Assembly: GCF_009601165.1 (NCBI RefSeq)
Contig: NZ_WIRE01000001.1
Span: 62,001-126,000 of the forward strand
Origin: Alcanivorax sediminis
GTDB lineage: Bacteria; Pseudomonadota; Gammaproteobacteria; Pseudomonadales; Alcanivoracaceae
Direction of reading: 5' to 3'
Length of the DNA: 64,000 nucleotides
In this document: positions 46,145 to 55,840 of the stretch, piece after piece
Layout: the number at the start of each line of letters is the position of its first letter
Position numbering within the stretch: position 1 is the first letter of the stretch
Notes under the pieces: model-generated
Databases searched by the model: none
What the model saw: the letters and a program-made list of their open reading frames with translations, nothing else
Told to the model about the DNA's origin: nothing
Position numbers and translations under genes: made by a program

Positions 46145-47050
46145 ATGACGTTTCGACGACGATTGCTAAAGCTGCTGGTACTGCTGGCCATGGTCGCAGC
46201 CCTCTACCCGCTCTGGTATCTCGGCCAGGTATTGAGGCTGCAACACCACAACCCCACAGACAGCGCCTACATGTCCCGGGCTCTGGAGCAGGGCCAGGTA
46301 CACCATGAATGGCGTGACTACGACCAGATCAGTGACTACCTGAAACGGGCAGTCCTGATCTCCGAGGACGCCCAGTTCATCCGTCATGGCGGTTTCGACT
46401 GGCCAGGGATTCGCTATGCCCTGAAACGCAATCTGGAAGCAGGCAAACCCGTCGCCGGAGGCTCTACCATCACCCAGCAGCTGGCCAAGAACCTGTACCT
46501 CTCTGGCGACCGCTCCTACCTGCGCAAGGGCAAGGAAGCGGTCATCGCGCTGACGCTGGAAACCGGCCTGAGCAAACGGCGGATTTTGGAGTTGTACCTG
46601 AATATGGTCCAGTGGGGGCATCAGATTTATGGGGCAGAAGCGGCTTCCCGGCACTATTTTGGCGTCAGCGCCACTGACCTGACCCCGCTACAGGCCGCAC
46701 AACTGGCCGCCATTTTGCCAAGGCCCAACCAGTACGACTTCCGCGGGCCCACCGAATACGTCACCGAACGGGCAAACTGGATCCTTGGGCAGATGCGACT
46801 GGTGGCCATTCCCGACCCCACTGATGTACCGTTACCGCCGCTCGCCATTCCTGCGGAGACCAATGCCAGCGCCCCACCTCCCATACCTGGCGATGGCGAA
46901 TCAACAAAGACCGCCGCAATGGACGCTGAAGCCACCAGTACCATGGCCCAGCCCGATAGCACACAGATCCTTTCCAGTGCGCCAGACAGCGCGCCGGACA
47001 ACAACGACAACACCGAACAAGCCCCGCCCGAAAAAGGAACCCCTCAATGA
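46145..47050 (+). CDS. mtgA: Monofunctional peptidoglycan transglycosylase with disordered tail
   Basis: 301 residues. N-terminal membrane helix (about 8-28), then a GT51 domain: catalytic Glu in LISEDAQFIRHGGFDWPGIR, AGGSTITQQLAKNLYLS, and RKGKEAVIALTLETGLSKRR, LYLNMVQWGHQIYGAEAASR. It polymerises lipid II into glycan chains in the periplasm. The domain ends near residue 220; about 80 Pro/Ala/Thr/Asp-rich residues follow that are not usual for MtgA. Its stop overlaps the next gene's start (ATGA). Confidence 0.93.
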   Translation: MTFRRRLLKLLVLLAMVAALYPLWYLGQVLRLQHHNPTDSAYMSRALEQGQVHHEWRDYDQISDYLKRAVLISEDAQFIRHGGFDWPGIRYALKRNLEAGKPVAGGSTITQQLAKNLYLSGDRSYLRKGKEAVIALTLETGLSKRRILELYLNMVQWGHQIYGAEAASRHYFGVSATDLTPLQAAQLAAILPRPNQYDFRGPTEYVTERANWILGQMRLVAIPDPTDVPLPPLAIPAETNASAPPPIPGDGESTKTAAMDAEATSTMAQPDSTQILSSAPDSAPDNNDNTEQAPPEKGTPQ

Positions 47051-48411
47051 AGCAGTACGTCCTGATCCTCCTTTCTGCCGCTCTGGCCCTGACCGGCTGC
47101 AGCGACGGCGAGCCCACCCCCTCTGCGCCCGCCACCGAGGCGAGCAGCGACAACCCGCTGAGCGGGGTCTGGGTAAGGGATGACCAGGTGCTGGTACTGG
47201 AAAACAACGGTGACTTTTATCTGCCCAATGACCCGTTACGCCAGGGCCTCAGCTGGGAACAACAGGACAACCAGTTCACCTTCCACTTTCTGGACAGCAA
47301 TGCACTGCGCATCGAGCAACGCTCCCTGCAAGGCACTCAGCAGGACGACACCCTGACACTGACCGCACGGGATAATGCCCCCGCTGTCGAGCCCGCCGCT
47401 GATGCTGAACAGGACGAAGCGCAAGACAGCACTTCCCTGTTGTTTGCTGGTGATTACCAGCGTGACAGCAATGCCGTGGGCTATCTCGGCGGCCGGGTAC
47501 AGCTACCGGACGGTGCGGAACTGCCCCAGCAGGCCGTGCTGACAGTGACCCTGCTCAGCGAGAGTGATGTCGTCTTGCGCCGGGTTATTCGTCTCAACGG
47601 CAGTGATAACCGCTATCCGTTCCGTCTCTACTACCCGGCCTCCGCCGTGGAACCCCAGCAGACCTATCAGATCAGCAGCCAGATTCTGGCTGGTGGCGGC
47701 ATTTTTTATCAGTCTGACGTTACGGATCTGAACCGCAACGAGCATGGCTTTGACAACATCACCCTGCCGCTGGATCCGGTTATGACCGACAGTGAGACCC
47801 TGCGCGGCGCGCTGGTCTGGCAGCAGAGCGCACCGGTATTCATCCTCTGTAACAGCGACCAGCGACTGCAGGTTTCTGGCCCACAGGGGGAGGCGCTGGT
47901 GAATGACATCCGCAAAAACATGGCGTACCCGCAACAGCCGCGCATTGCCACCGTCAGTGGCGTACGCCGCAAGATTCCCGGTGACCCGCAAGGCGCCACT
48001 CAGGCAGCCATTGCTGTTGAAAGCTACAGTCTCTCCGCAGCGGGCTCTCTGGAAGACTGCACCATCCCCTCGGCAGAACTGGCTAACACCCGCTGGCAGC
48101 TGACCCATCTTGGCGAACAAACCGTTGACCTTCCTGAAAACGGCAAACCGCCTTTCCTGACCCTTTCTGAAGCGCAGGCTCGCGGCCATGGCGGCTGCAA
48201 TGGATTCCAGGGTGGCTACCAGCAGGAAGGGCAAACCCTCAACTTCACGTCACTGACAAGCACCGAAATGGCTTGCCCGGCACTGGAGACCGAACAGGCC
48301 TTCCATCAGGCGCTGGGCCGCAGTGATCACTATCGTATCGACGGCGAGTTGCTGACCCTGTTCGATAGTGAAGACAAGCCGGTGGCCAGCTTTCAGGCGG
48401 TTTATCTCTAG
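47047..48411 (+). CDS. YbaY-META two-domain lipoprotein
   Basis: 454 residues. Lipoprotein signal with lipobox ALTGC (Cys18), a domain about 35-110 of lipocalin-like character (GVWVRDDQVLVLENNGDFYL), a YbaY/YscW-like domain (about 135-240: VGYLGGRVQLPDGAELPQQA, SDVVLRRVIRLN), and a C-terminal META/HslJ domain (about 345-454: NTRWQLTHLGEQTV, GHGGCNGFQGGYQ, TEMACPALETEQAF). Such proteins protect the envelope or give heat and novobiocin tolerance (HslJ). Translation is coupled to the transglycosylase, suggesting a shared role in envelope upkeep. Confidence 0.85.
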   Translation: MKQYVLILLSAALALTGCSDGEPTPSAPATEASSDNPLSGVWVRDDQVLVLENNGDFYLPNDPLRQGLSWEQQDNQFTFHFLDSNALRIEQRSLQGTQQDDTLTLTARDNAPAVEPAADAEQDEAQDSTSLLFAGDYQRDSNAVGYLGGRVQLPDGAELPQQAVLTVTLLSESDVVLRRVIRLNGSDNRYPFRLYYPASAVEPQQTYQISSQILAGGGIFYQSDVTDLNRNEHGFDNITLPLDPVMTDSETLRGALVWQQSAPVFILCNSDQRLQVSGPQGEALVNDIRKNMAYPQQPRIATVSGVRRKIPGDPQGATQAAIAVESYSLSAAGSLEDCTIPSAELANTRWQLTHLGEQTVDLPENGKPPFLTLSEAQARGHGGCNGFQGGYQQEGQTLNFTSLTSTEMACPALETEQAFHQALGRSDHYRIDGELLTLFDSEDKPVASFQAVYL

Positions 48412-48589
48412 ATCCCAACCGCGCCAGATGGCTGGAGCCCGGAGGCTCCGGCCTGGCGTTCCGAGCCCCTGCCCACCGCTTTCCGGTGGAGGCTTTGCCT
48501 TTCGAAACTCGTGACCCGTACCTCGTCACAGTTTTTGCCGCTGCGGTAGCGTCATAGCGACGCCAGATAATTGTAAGGAAGGGATTTCC

Positions 48590-49288
48590 ATGCACATTCA
48601 CTACCTTTCCCATGTGCCGTTTGAACAACTCGGCGCCATGGAGGCCTGGTTCAGGCGCAGGGGCATGCCCATCAGCCATTCCCTGCTGTTTCAGGGCGAC
48701 TCTCTTCCTGACCCCGAAGACATTGACGTGCTGGTGGTCATGGGCGGCCCCATGGGGGCCGATGATGATCATGTCCATGACTGGATGGCTGCCGAAAAAG
48801 CCCTGATCAAGGCCTGCATTGGGGCCGGCAAGAAAGTGCTGGGCGTGTGTCTGGGCGCGCAGTTGATCGCCCGGGTGCTGGGTGCAGACGTTACCGCCAA
48901 CGAACACAAGGAAGTGGGTTGGTTTCCGGTCTACCCCACCACCGCCGGCAAGGACGACAGCATCGGCAAACTCTTTTCCCCGCAAGCCCATGTGCTGCAC
49001 TGGCACGGCGACACCTTTGCCATTCCCAAGGGCGCCGTGCATCTGCTGGAGAGCAAGGGCTGCTCCCACCAGGCGTTTCGTTATGGCGACCACGTGCTGG
49101 CATTACAGTTTCATCTTGAGCTGGAGGCCGACAGTGCCGCAGCCCTGTGCGACGCCTGCCCGAACGATCTGGCTGAAGGGGAATGGGTAGAAGACAGAGA
49201 TTCGCTACTTGGCGATGAGCAGCGCTTCGAGGACGCCCACCATTTGCTGGGCCGGGTGCTCACCGCGTTTCTCGGCAAGCAGCCCTGA
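48590..49288 (+). CDS. Class I glutamine amidotransferase
   Basis: 232 residues, with AAGGAAGGG before the ATG. Nucleophile Cys in VLGVCLGAQLIARVLG, oxyanion stretch VVMGGPMGADDD, and the His-Glu pair in LQFHLELEAD. It is a free-standing GATase, like the GuaA-related YxeP-type or 'GMP synthase-like' proteins; the acceptor protein is unknown. No operon partner is visible. Confidence 0.88.
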   Translation: MHIHYLSHVPFEQLGAMEAWFRRRGMPISHSLLFQGDSLPDPEDIDVLVVMGGPMGADDDHVHDWMAAEKALIKACIGAGKKVLGVCLGAQLIARVLGADVTANEHKEVGWFPVYPTTAGKDDSIGKLFSPQAHVLHWHGDTFAIPKGAVHLLESKGCSHQAFRYGDHVLALQFHLELEADSAAALCDACPNDLAEGEWVEDRDSLLGDEQRFEDAHHLLGRVLTAFLGKQP

Positions 49289-49778
49289 TCGGGCAGCACA
49301 CTGATGCTTGGGGATTCATCCGCCTCTCGCTGAAAAGAACGGGCACGCCCCCTACTGTAGGAGCCCATGCTTGCATGGCGATAGCCAGGGGCGCGAGTGT
49401 CGCGAGCGAAGTCAAAATCCAGATTGGATCACTGGCCAGGGGTGTTGCCTTTCGAAACGCCTACCTCACACCTTGCCACGCAAGATCGCCATGCAAGCAT
49501 GGGCTCCTACAGAGATGGGCGTGATCGCTCGTTTCGTGAGCGGTGACAGAGGCGCCGTTTGGCTCCAGTGCTGGATGAATCCCCTGACGTTTTCCTCGTA
49601 GGAGCTATGCTTGCATGGCGATAGCTTCGGTGAAGAAAAAAGATACGCAAAGATCAAACGCCCGGTCCGATGTCTGGCCCAGGGTTTTGCCTTTCTCAAG
49701 GGCTATCTCGCAATACGCACCGCCATGCAGGCTCGGGCTCCAAAAGCTGAAGCCCAGCACCCACAGAGACAACAGTCC
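49289..49778. repeat. Repeat-filled gap before leuA
   Basis: No gene is seen. REP-like copies GTAGGAGCCCATGCTTGCAT (49,356), inverted ATGCAAGCATGGGCTCCTAC (49,492), and GTAGGAGCTATGCTTGCATG (49,598) occur, followed each time by GGCGATAG. Between them lie TTTCGAAACGCCTACCTC-type words. Confidence 0.7.
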
Positions 49779-51458
49779 CTAGCGATTGACGATCAACTGC
49801 TCACGGTTTTCTTTGACTCGTCCCACTGCAGACAGAATGGCCTGGAGTGCAGCCGCTGTTGTGTCTGCCGCAGTAGCCACAGCACTCTGCACATTGTCAC
49901 CCACCTGAACCCGCACGCAGGCCATGGCATTGGCTTCGGTACTGTCACCCAATGAATACTCATCGAACGACACCACTTTCACGTCCTGCCCGATCTGGCG
50001 ATTGAGCGCCTCAACCAACGCGGACATGGCGCCGTCACCGCGACCAGACAACAAGGTTACTGTCTGGTCATTGTCACCAATACTGATCTGCGCCTGCACA
50101 TGGTCATTGCTGCGATTCAGGTCGTAAGAGCGCAAGGCCCAGCCCATCGGCACGCTGAGGTAATCGCTGTTGAAGCGACGATGCACGCTCTCGCTGGTGA
50201 TCTCGCCACCATCGGCCTCGGCATCCTTCTGTACCACCTTGGCCAGCTCCTGCTGCAACCAACGCGGCAAGTCGATGCCGAAGTCACGCTCCAGCACATG
50301 GGCCACACCACCTTTGCCGGATTGCGAGTTGATACGCACCACTTCCTCGTAACGGCGACCCACATCAGCCGGATCGATAGGCAAGTAAGCCACGTTCCAG
50401 ATATCGCCCTCGTTGTAACGCGACAGACACTTGCGAATAGCATCCTGGTGGCTGCCGGAGAAGGCGCTGAATACCAGATCACCGGCGTAAGGGTGACGCG
50501 GGTGGGTCTGGATGTCGGTAATCTCTTCCACCAGAGCGACGATTTCTTTCATGCGCGAGAAATCGATTTGCGGATCAATACCCTGGCTGTACAAATTCAT
50601 GCCGGCGGTAATCAGGTCCATGTTGCCGGTACGCTCACCATTGCCCAGCAAGGTGCCTTCCACACGATCCGCCCCCGCCATCACCGCCATTTCGGCAGCA
50701 GCCACACCGCAACCACGATCATCATGGGTATGTACGCTGATGATCACGTGATCACGGTACTGCATATTCTCGTGGACCAACTCCACCTGATCGGCGAACA
50801 CATTGGGCGTACTCACTTCCACCGTGGCGGGCAAGTTGATAATCACCCGCTGACCCTGATCCGGGCGCCACACCGCATTCACCGCATCGATCACTTCAAT
50901 GGCGAAATCGGTCTCGGTGGCACTGAAGGTTTCCGGGGAGTACTGGAAACTCCAGTGGGTTTCCGGCTGTTGTGCCGCGAAATCACGCACCCATTCGGCC
51001 GCGCGCACGGCAATGGTCTTGCAGCCGTCCTTGTCCACATTGAACACCTGCTCACGGAAGGTGGGAGAGGTGGCATTGTAGATGTGTACGATGGCGTTCT
51101 TTGCCCCCTTCAAGGATTCAAAGGTACGCGCAATCAAATCTTCCCGCGCCTGAGTCAGCACCTGAATGTGCACGTCATCCGGCACCAGGTTCTCTTCAAT
51201 CAAGGCACGGCAGAAGTCGAAATCGATCTGGCTGGCGGAAGGGAAACCCACTTCAATTTCCTTGAAACCCAGCTCCACCAACATCTGGAAAAAGCGGCGT
51301 TTCTGGGCCACGGACATGGGCTTGATCAGCGCCTGATTGCCATCGCGCAGGTCCACCGCCGCCCACAGCGGGGCTTTCTCGATACGCTGGCTGGGCCAAC
51401 GACGGTTCGGCTTGTCGATAACGGGAAAGGGCTGGTACTTGCGGTGATCAAAACTCAT
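49779..51458 (-). CDS. leuA: 2-isopropylmalate synthase
   Basis: 559 residues from ATG 51458, with AGGA upstream; the open frame continues through repeats without support. Seen: catalytic TIM barrel DLRDGNQALIKPMSVAQKRR, metal residues in VHTHDDRGCGVAAAEMAVM, GNGERTGNMDL, and the C-terminal regulatory domain (about 430-559). It is the long leuA2 type without an N-terminal extension. It condenses 2-ketoisovalerate with acetyl-CoA in leucine synthesis and is inhibited by leucine. Divergent from an Lrp-type regulator across a repeat-filled gap. Confidence 0.98.
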   Translation of the reverse strand: MSFDHRKYQPFPVIDKPNRRWPSQRIEKAPLWAAVDLRDGNQALIKPMSVAQKRRFFQMLVELGFKEIEVGFPSASQIDFDFCRALIEENLVPDDVHIQVLTQAREDLIARTFESLKGAKNAIVHIYNATSPTFREQVFNVDKDGCKTIAVRAAEWVRDFAAQQPETHWSFQYSPETFSATETDFAIEVIDAVNAVWRPDQGQRVIINLPATVEVSTPNVFADQVELVHENMQYRDHVIISVHTHDDRGCGVAAAEMAVMAGADRVEGTLLGNGERTGNMDLITAGMNLYSQGIDPQIDFSRMKEIVALVEEITDIQTHPRHPYAGDLVFSAFSGSHQDAIRKCLSRYNEGDIWNVAYLPIDPADVGRRYEEVVRINSQSGKGGVAHVLERDFGIDLPRWLQQELAKVVQKDAEADGGEITSESVHRRFNSDYLSVPMGWALRSYDLNRSNDHVQAQISIGDNDQTVTLLSGRGDGAMSALVEALNRQIGQDVKVVSFDEYSLGDSTEANAMACVRVQVGDNVQSAVATAADTTAAALQAILSAVGRVKENREQLIVNR

Positions 51459-51462
51459 GGAT

Positions 51463-51557
51463 GGTTCCTCGCTGGACGCTCGATGCTGGACGCCTGACGC
51501 TAGAAAGCCGAGCGGGTTACGCGTCTGGCATTTGGCGTCTAGCGTCTGGCGTTCAAT
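51463..51557. repeat. GCGTC-word repeats upstream of leuA
   Basis: Repeated GCTGGACGCTCGATGCTGGA and CGTCTGGCATTTGGCGTCTA words and their inverse fill the 5' side of leuA. Same family as 13,990-14,068 and 63,483-63,505. It could form hairpins in the leuA leader. Confidence 0.55.
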
Positions 51558-51757
51558 GTGATCTTGGGTTTCGATCAGGGCGCCGGTAGGCGCTGGTAGC
51601 GGCAAGGAGAGGCGTCCAGCTTGTGGCTGTCTGCGTCGTCGCCCTACGAGAGATACTTTACGGCTCGGACCGCGCAATGTGCTTGCTTTTTCCACCTAAT
51701 AACGGCTTTATGGGCAATATTATTGCCCCAAGAAGCCAAAATACGAGATAAAACATC

Positions 51758-52252
51758 ATGGCACGCACAGAACTGGCAAAACTGGATCGCACCGACCTTC
51801 GTATTCTTGAGGCCCTGCAAGGGAATGGCGGGCTGACCAACCAGCAACTGGCCGATGCCGTGGGCCTCTCCCCCTCGCCCTGCTCTCGCCGGGTGCAGAA
51901 GCTGGAAGCGGCCGGCATCATCATCAAACGGGAAACCGTGCTGGATGCCCGCAAACTGGGGCTCGACCTGACCGTGATGATCCAGATCAGCATGGACCGC
52001 CACACCCCGGAGCGCTTCGCCAATTTTGAAGAAAAGGTGGCCAGCTTTCCGGAGGTGCAGCAGTGCTACCTGGTTACCGGCCAGGATGCCGATTACCTGC
52101 TCAAGGTGGTCGTGCCGGATATCGATGCCTATCAGCATTTTCTGCTCAACCGGATCACCCGCATTGAAGGCGTCAGCGGGGTGCACTCCAGCTTTGTGAT
52201 GCGGCGGGTGGTGGATACGGCGGCACTGCCGTTGAATTATGTGGAGGCGTGA
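51758..52252 (+). CDS. Lrp/AsnC-family transcription regulator
   Basis: 164 residues. Helix-turn-helix in LDRTDLRILEALQGNGGLTN and LADAVGLSPSPCSRRVQKLE, followed by the RAM/effector domain with VQQCYLVTGQDADYLLKVVV and HSSFVMRR. It is slightly larger and closer to Lrp than AsnC. Regulates amino-acid metabolism; the closest gene is divergent leuA, a likely target (inference). Confidence 0.92.
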   Translation: MARTELAKLDRTDLRILEALQGNGGLTNQQLADAVGLSPSPCSRRVQKLEAAGIIIKRETVLDARKLGLDLTVMIQISMDRHTPERFANFEEKVASFPEVQQCYLVTGQDADYLLKVVVPDIDAYQHFLLNRITRIEGVSGVHSSFVMRRVVDTAALPLNYVEA

Positions 52253-52253
52253 G

Positions 52254-52344
52254 GAGCGAGTGACGAGTTTCGAGTTGCGAAAACCTTCGAGCAATACCGT
52301 CTTCAGGATTTGATTTTCGAAACTCGCTTCTCGTTACTCGTCGC
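52254..52344. repeat. GAGT-word inverted repeat after the Lrp gene
   Basis: Arm AGCGAGTGACGAGTTTCGAG starts two bases after the Lrp stop; the facing arm TTTCGAAACTCGCTTCTCGT ends at 52,344. It could act as the transcript's 3' hairpin. Confidence 0.6.
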
Positions 52345-52433
52345 TTGTTGATCGCGCCGCCAGCGGCTCTCCTACAGCTCTCCCGCCTCTGGCTGCTATG
52401 CTGACCGCATCGACCGCGTTGAAAATTCAGACC

Positions 52434-52895
52434 ATGAAAAAACTGCTGATCGTCGCCCACGCCCCCTCTCCCAACACCCTGCGCCTGCGCGAGGCGGCCG
52501 CCCGCGGCGCCGGGCATGAAGACATTGAAGCGGTGAGTGTGACCGTCAAGGCGCCGCTGGAGGCTGGGCCTGACGATGTCATGGCCTGCGATGCCATTCT
52601 ACTCGGCACCACCGAGAATCTCGGTTATATGAGCGGCGCCTTGAAAGACTTCTTCGACCGCAGCTATTACCCGGTGCTGGAAGAAAAGCAGGGCCTGCCC
52701 TGCGCCGTCTACATCCGTGCCGGGCACGACGGCACTGGTACCCGACGCGCCATCGAAACGATCATCACCGGCCTGCGCTGGAACTGGGTACAGGATCCTC
52801 TGGTATTGCGGGGGGACTGGCAGGAAGCGTTTGAGGGGCAAGTTGAGGAGTTGGGGATGTATCTGGCGGCGGGGCTGGATGCAGGAATTCTTTAG
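52434..52895 (+). CDS. Flavodoxin-like NAD(P)H-dependent reductase
   Basis: 153 residues from ATG 52434; an upstream in-frame ATG at 52,398 has no ribosome site. The flavodoxin fold is seen: first strand and phosphate loop [35 protein letters not shown], and [17 protein letters not shown]. Probably binds FMN and reduces a small compound or quinone. A single gene between two repeat elements. Confidence 0.75.
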   Translation: MKKLLIVAHAPSPNTLRLREAAARGAGHEDIEAVSVTVKAPLEAGPDDVMACDAILLGTTENLGYMSGALKDFFDRSYYPVLEEKQGLPCAVYIRAGHDGTGTRRAIETIITGLRWNWVQDPLVLRGDWQEAFEGQVEELGMYLAAGLDAGIL

Positions 52896-52904
52896 CTAGC
52901 AGCG

Positions 52905-52997
52905 AGAAGCGAGTAACGAGTTGCGAAGGGCAAAACACTGTTTCAGAAAATCCGATTACAGTTTCTGATCTTCGCCACTCGAAACTCGTTACTGTTT
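52905..52997. repeat. GAGT-word inverted repeat between flavodoxin and crotonase genes
   Basis: Arm AGCGAGAAGCGAGTAACGAG and facing arm CTTCGCCACTCGAAACTCGT, separated by about 45 bases, fill the whole gap between the two convergent genes. A bidirectional terminator role is plausible. Confidence 0.6.
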
Positions 52998-53759
52998 TTA
53001 GCCTTTGCTCTTGTTCACCATGGCAGCAATCACGGCCTTGGCTTCGTCGCCCTGCAGTAACTCACCGAACAACGCCAGGTCTTCCTTCACCACTTCGTGC
53101 AGCGGCTTGTTGATGGCTTCGCGCATCAGGCGCTTGCTCTCGCGAAGAGCGCGGGGTGGCTTCTTCGCCAGCGTCACGGCCCAGCGGCGGGCGGTGGCTT
53201 CCAGCTCTTCGCGCTTGACCACGTCGGCGATGAGACCGGCTTCCAGTGCCTGAGCCGCCGTGAACGGTTCACACAGCAGCAGCATTCGAGCAGCACGCTG
53301 ATAGCCCATCCAGGCAGGCATCAGCTTGGCCGAACCCGCTTCCGGCACAGCACCTAGATCAGCAAAGGGGGTCAGGAACTTGGCATCTTCGGAAGCCACC
53401 ACCAGATCCATGTGCAGCAGCATGGTGGTTCCCACGCCCACCGCATTACCCTGCACCGCACCGACCATCACTTTCGGAAAATCGTGAACGGCATCGATGA
53501 ACGCCGCTGCAGCCGGTGGCTCACCCGGCTTCGCATTGAGGAAGTCCACCAGGTCATTACCGGCACTGAAGGATTTGCCTTCACCGGTGAACAACACCAC
53601 GCGGATGTCTTCGCTCTGCTCGGCCGCTTTCAGCAGCTTGACCAGATCCCAGTACATGGCAGCGGTCAAGGCATTCAGTTTGTCCGGACGGTTCAGGGTA
53701 ATTTCCATCACCGATTCGGTGTTCTTGACCAGAATCAGGCCACTTTCCAGTGTCGGCAT
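52998..53759 (-). CDS. Enoyl-CoA hydratase/isomerase (crotonase) family protein
   Basis: 253 residues from ATG 53759; GTG 53765 is an alternative closer to the GGGAGAG site. Oxyanion-hole motifs GKSFSAGNDLVDFL and VQGNAVGVGTTMLLHMD; catalytic acid region DLGAVPEAGSAKLMPAWMG. It hydrates or isomerises enoyl-CoA esters in fatty acid degradation. No partner thiolase or dehydrogenase is adjacent. Confidence 0.9.
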   Translation of the reverse strand: MPTLESGLILVKNTESVMEITLNRPDKLNALTAAMYWDLVKLLKAAEQSEDIRVVLFTGEGKSFSAGNDLVDFLNAKPGEPPAAAAFIDAVHDFPKVMVGAVQGNAVGVGTTMLLHMDLVVASEDAKFLTPFADLGAVPEAGSAKLMPAWMGYQRAARMLLLCEPFTAAQALEAGLIADVVKREELEATARRWAVTLAKKPPRALRESKRLMREAINKPLHEVVKEDLALFGELLQGDEAKAVIAAMVNKSKG

Positions 53760-53903
53760 TGTCACGACAGCTCTCCCGTAATTTTGTAATCGGGCAAGGC
53801 TAGCGGTCCGCTGCCCCCCTGCCAATAGCCAATCACGCCATCCGCCTATTGACCGCTCAGTCAAAGCCGATTAAAAAAGCGAACCTATTCTGAGATTACA
53901 CCC

Positions 53904-54698
53904 TTGAAGCTGATCACCTTCGATCCTTTTCGCACCCTGGGGACCCCCGGCGTACGCTATATCAAGCCGGAACACATGAATCAGCACCGCGAGGAACTGG
54001 CGGGGGCAGACTGGTTATTGTTCCCGGCCTACTGGCAGATCAACAGCCTGCACTACGTGCTGAAGAAGCGCATTTTTCCAAGCCTGAGCAGCTACCACCT
54101 TGGTCATGACAAGGTGGAAATGACCCGCGCCCTGCAGACCGCCTGTCCCGAGCATGTGCCGGAAACCCTGATCACCTCGTCGGATAGCTACGGCATCAGT
54201 CAGATCCTGGACCTGTGGAATTTCCCGTTTGTAGCCAAGTCGGTGAAGTCCAGCCAGGGCATGGGGGTGTATCTGATTGAGAACCGACAGCAGCTGATGG
54301 ACTATGCCGAGCGGGAAAGCGTGCTGTATGTGCAGAAGCTGCTGCCGATCGTGCGCGACCTTCGCGTGGTGGTGGTCGGGGATGAGATTGTCGCCAGCTA
54401 CTGGCGAGAAGGCTCCGGCTTTCTCAACAATGTGAGCCAGGGCGGCCGGGTAAGGACTGATTTGCCCGTGCCGGACAACGCGCTGTCACTGGTCTCCGGG
54501 CTGGCGCGCTATCTGGATATCAACCATGCTGGCTTTGACGTGGCCGTGGTCGATGGCCATCCCTACATTCTCGAGTTCAATCGCCTGTTCGGCAACACCG
54601 GTATCCCGGATCTGCCCAAAGCCATCGCTGCAGCCATGAATCGCTACCTGCTCGGACCGGAGCCACCCTCGTCTTCCGATACCAGCGTTTCCGCCTGA
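53904..54698 (+). CDS. RimK-like ATP-grasp protein
   Basis: 264 residues from TTG 53904 (no strong ribosome site; the first ATG is at residue 25). ATP-grasp features: FVAKSVKSSQGMGVYLIENR, VQKLLPIVRDLRVVVVGDEI and the metal-binding HPYILEFNRLFGNTGI. Members join amino acids or peptides to acids or proteins; the substrate is unknown. The 3' end overlaps the convergent membrane-protein gene by 55 bases. Confidence 0.8.
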   Translation: MKLITFDPFRTLGTPGVRYIKPEHMNQHREELAGADWLLFPAYWQINSLHYVLKKRIFPSLSSYHLGHDKVEMTRALQTACPEHVPETLITSSDSYGISQILDLWNFPFVAKSVKSSQGMGVYLIENRQQLMDYAERESVLYVQKLLPIVRDLRVVVVGDEIVASYWREGSGFLNNVSQGGRVRTDLPVPDNALSLVSGLARYLDINHAGFDVAVVDGHPYILEFNRLFGNTGIPDLPKAIAAAMNRYLLGPEPPSSSDTSVSA

Positions 54699-55840
54699 GT
54701 CCGCAGCAATGCCTGATAACGGTGCGCCAGTTGCTCGACGGGCTGCAGGCGCACCTTGTGATCCCCTGCCACGGCCACCTGGGCCCGATCCGGTTGGTAA
54801 AGCGCCTTCACATCCAGCTCGGTGCTGGCCAGCTGAGATTCTGGCACCTGCAAACGCCCCGGCACGCCGGCCAGACATAACGACCAGGATTCATCGGTAT
54901 CCTTGTCGATGGTCATCAGGGCCTTGAACTCCAGCGGCACCTTGCCTTGCTGCTTACGCAGCGGCGCCTGCAGTCGCACCACCCGCAGGAACAGCAAACC
55001 CGCACACAAGGCCGCAAACGCAGCCTGAGATACCGGTAACTGACAGAAGGCCACCCCGGCCTGACGACCAATGGGCTGACTGACCTGGCCACCATAAATC
55101 GCCACCGCCCGGTTCAGCATACGCTGGTAATCCGTCAGCACCTCTTCCACCGCCTGCTCGGTATAGCGTTGGCGGATGGCATCGAAGTTGACAATGCTCA
55201 GCCGCAACTGCGCCTGGATACGCTCGGGATCAATGGGGGCAGCAGGCAGCACTTCCGTCACCAGCGGGGCCACCGGGGCAACGTTCGGCACCGGCTCAAA
55301 GGGCACCGTTACGGTTTCTGCCGGAGCCGGAGCCGGGGGTGCCAGCCGCTCACGCACCAGGGTAAACGCCAGCCTCAGCAGCAGTACACACAGCACCGCC
55401 AGCACAAAACCCGCTTCGATCTGCTGACGCGGCGCCTCGCTCTGATCACCCAGCAGAGTCAGGGTGCCCGCCAGCTCGCCATCGGGCAACGCCACCGGTA
55501 CGGTCACCAGCAGGTCCGAATCATTCACCCCTGTGAGCCCGACCTGGACTTCCTCAGGGTTGAGAAAACGCACCCCCGCCACCGGACCCAGCGCGACGGT
55601 TTCACGACCGATCAGGTTGATACTGATGGAATCTTCACTGGCCAGCGCCTCGGCCGCACGGCGGGCAGTCTGCTCGGCAAGGGCCTTGAGCTGTACCTCC
55701 CGCTCCTGCTCAAGGCTGGCGGAATAGTGCTCAAGGAAATAGATACCCACCACCAGCATAGCCAGCAGCATCAGAATCAATTCACGCAACAGGGTCTGCT
55801 GACGGCCAATCCATGGACGCCATTGTTCCCACAGGGACAT
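54644..55840 (-). CDS. Membrane protein next to serB (YtjB/AhpA-like)
   Basis: 398 residues. Two membrane helices (about 18-38 and 143-163) flank a periplasmic part; a Pro-rich linker (about 168-205) joins a cytosolic domain. Position next to serB matches the SMP_2/YtjB family (smp beside serB in E. coli; PA4961 in Pseudomonas). Function unknown. Upstream of its ATG there is no Shine-Dalgarno but ACCTCCT, the opposite of what is expected. Confidence 0.5.
   Translation of the reverse strand: MSLWEQWRPWIGRQQTLLRELILMLLAMLVVGIYFLEHYSASLEQEREVQLKALAEQTARRAAEALASEDSISINLIGRETVALGPVAGVRFLNPEEVQVGLTGVNDSDLLVTVPVALPDGELAGTLTLLGDQSEAPRQQIEAGFVLAVLCVLLLRLAFTLVRERLAPPAPAPAETVTVPFEPVPNVAPVAPLVTEVLPAAPIDPERIQAQLRLSIVNFDAIRQRYTEQAVEEVLTDYQRMLNRAVAIYGGQVSQPIGRQAGVAFCQLPVSQAAFAALCAGLLFLRVVRLQAPLRKQQGKVPLEFKALMTIDKDTDESWSLCLAGVPGRLQVPESQLASTELDVKALYQPDRAQVAVAGDHKVRLQPVEQLAHRYQALLRTQAETLVSEDEGGSGPSR

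Noticed and set aside
49289..49778. CRISPR array suggested by repeated GTAGGAGCCCATGCTTGCATGG words.
   Set aside because: Copies are in both orientations, unevenly spaced and not separated by unique spacers of constant size; they are REP-like elements.
50100..51497. Long plus-strand open frame (465 codons) opposite leuA.
   Set aside because: Antisense shadow of a full-length leuA; composition is unnatural (His-rich).
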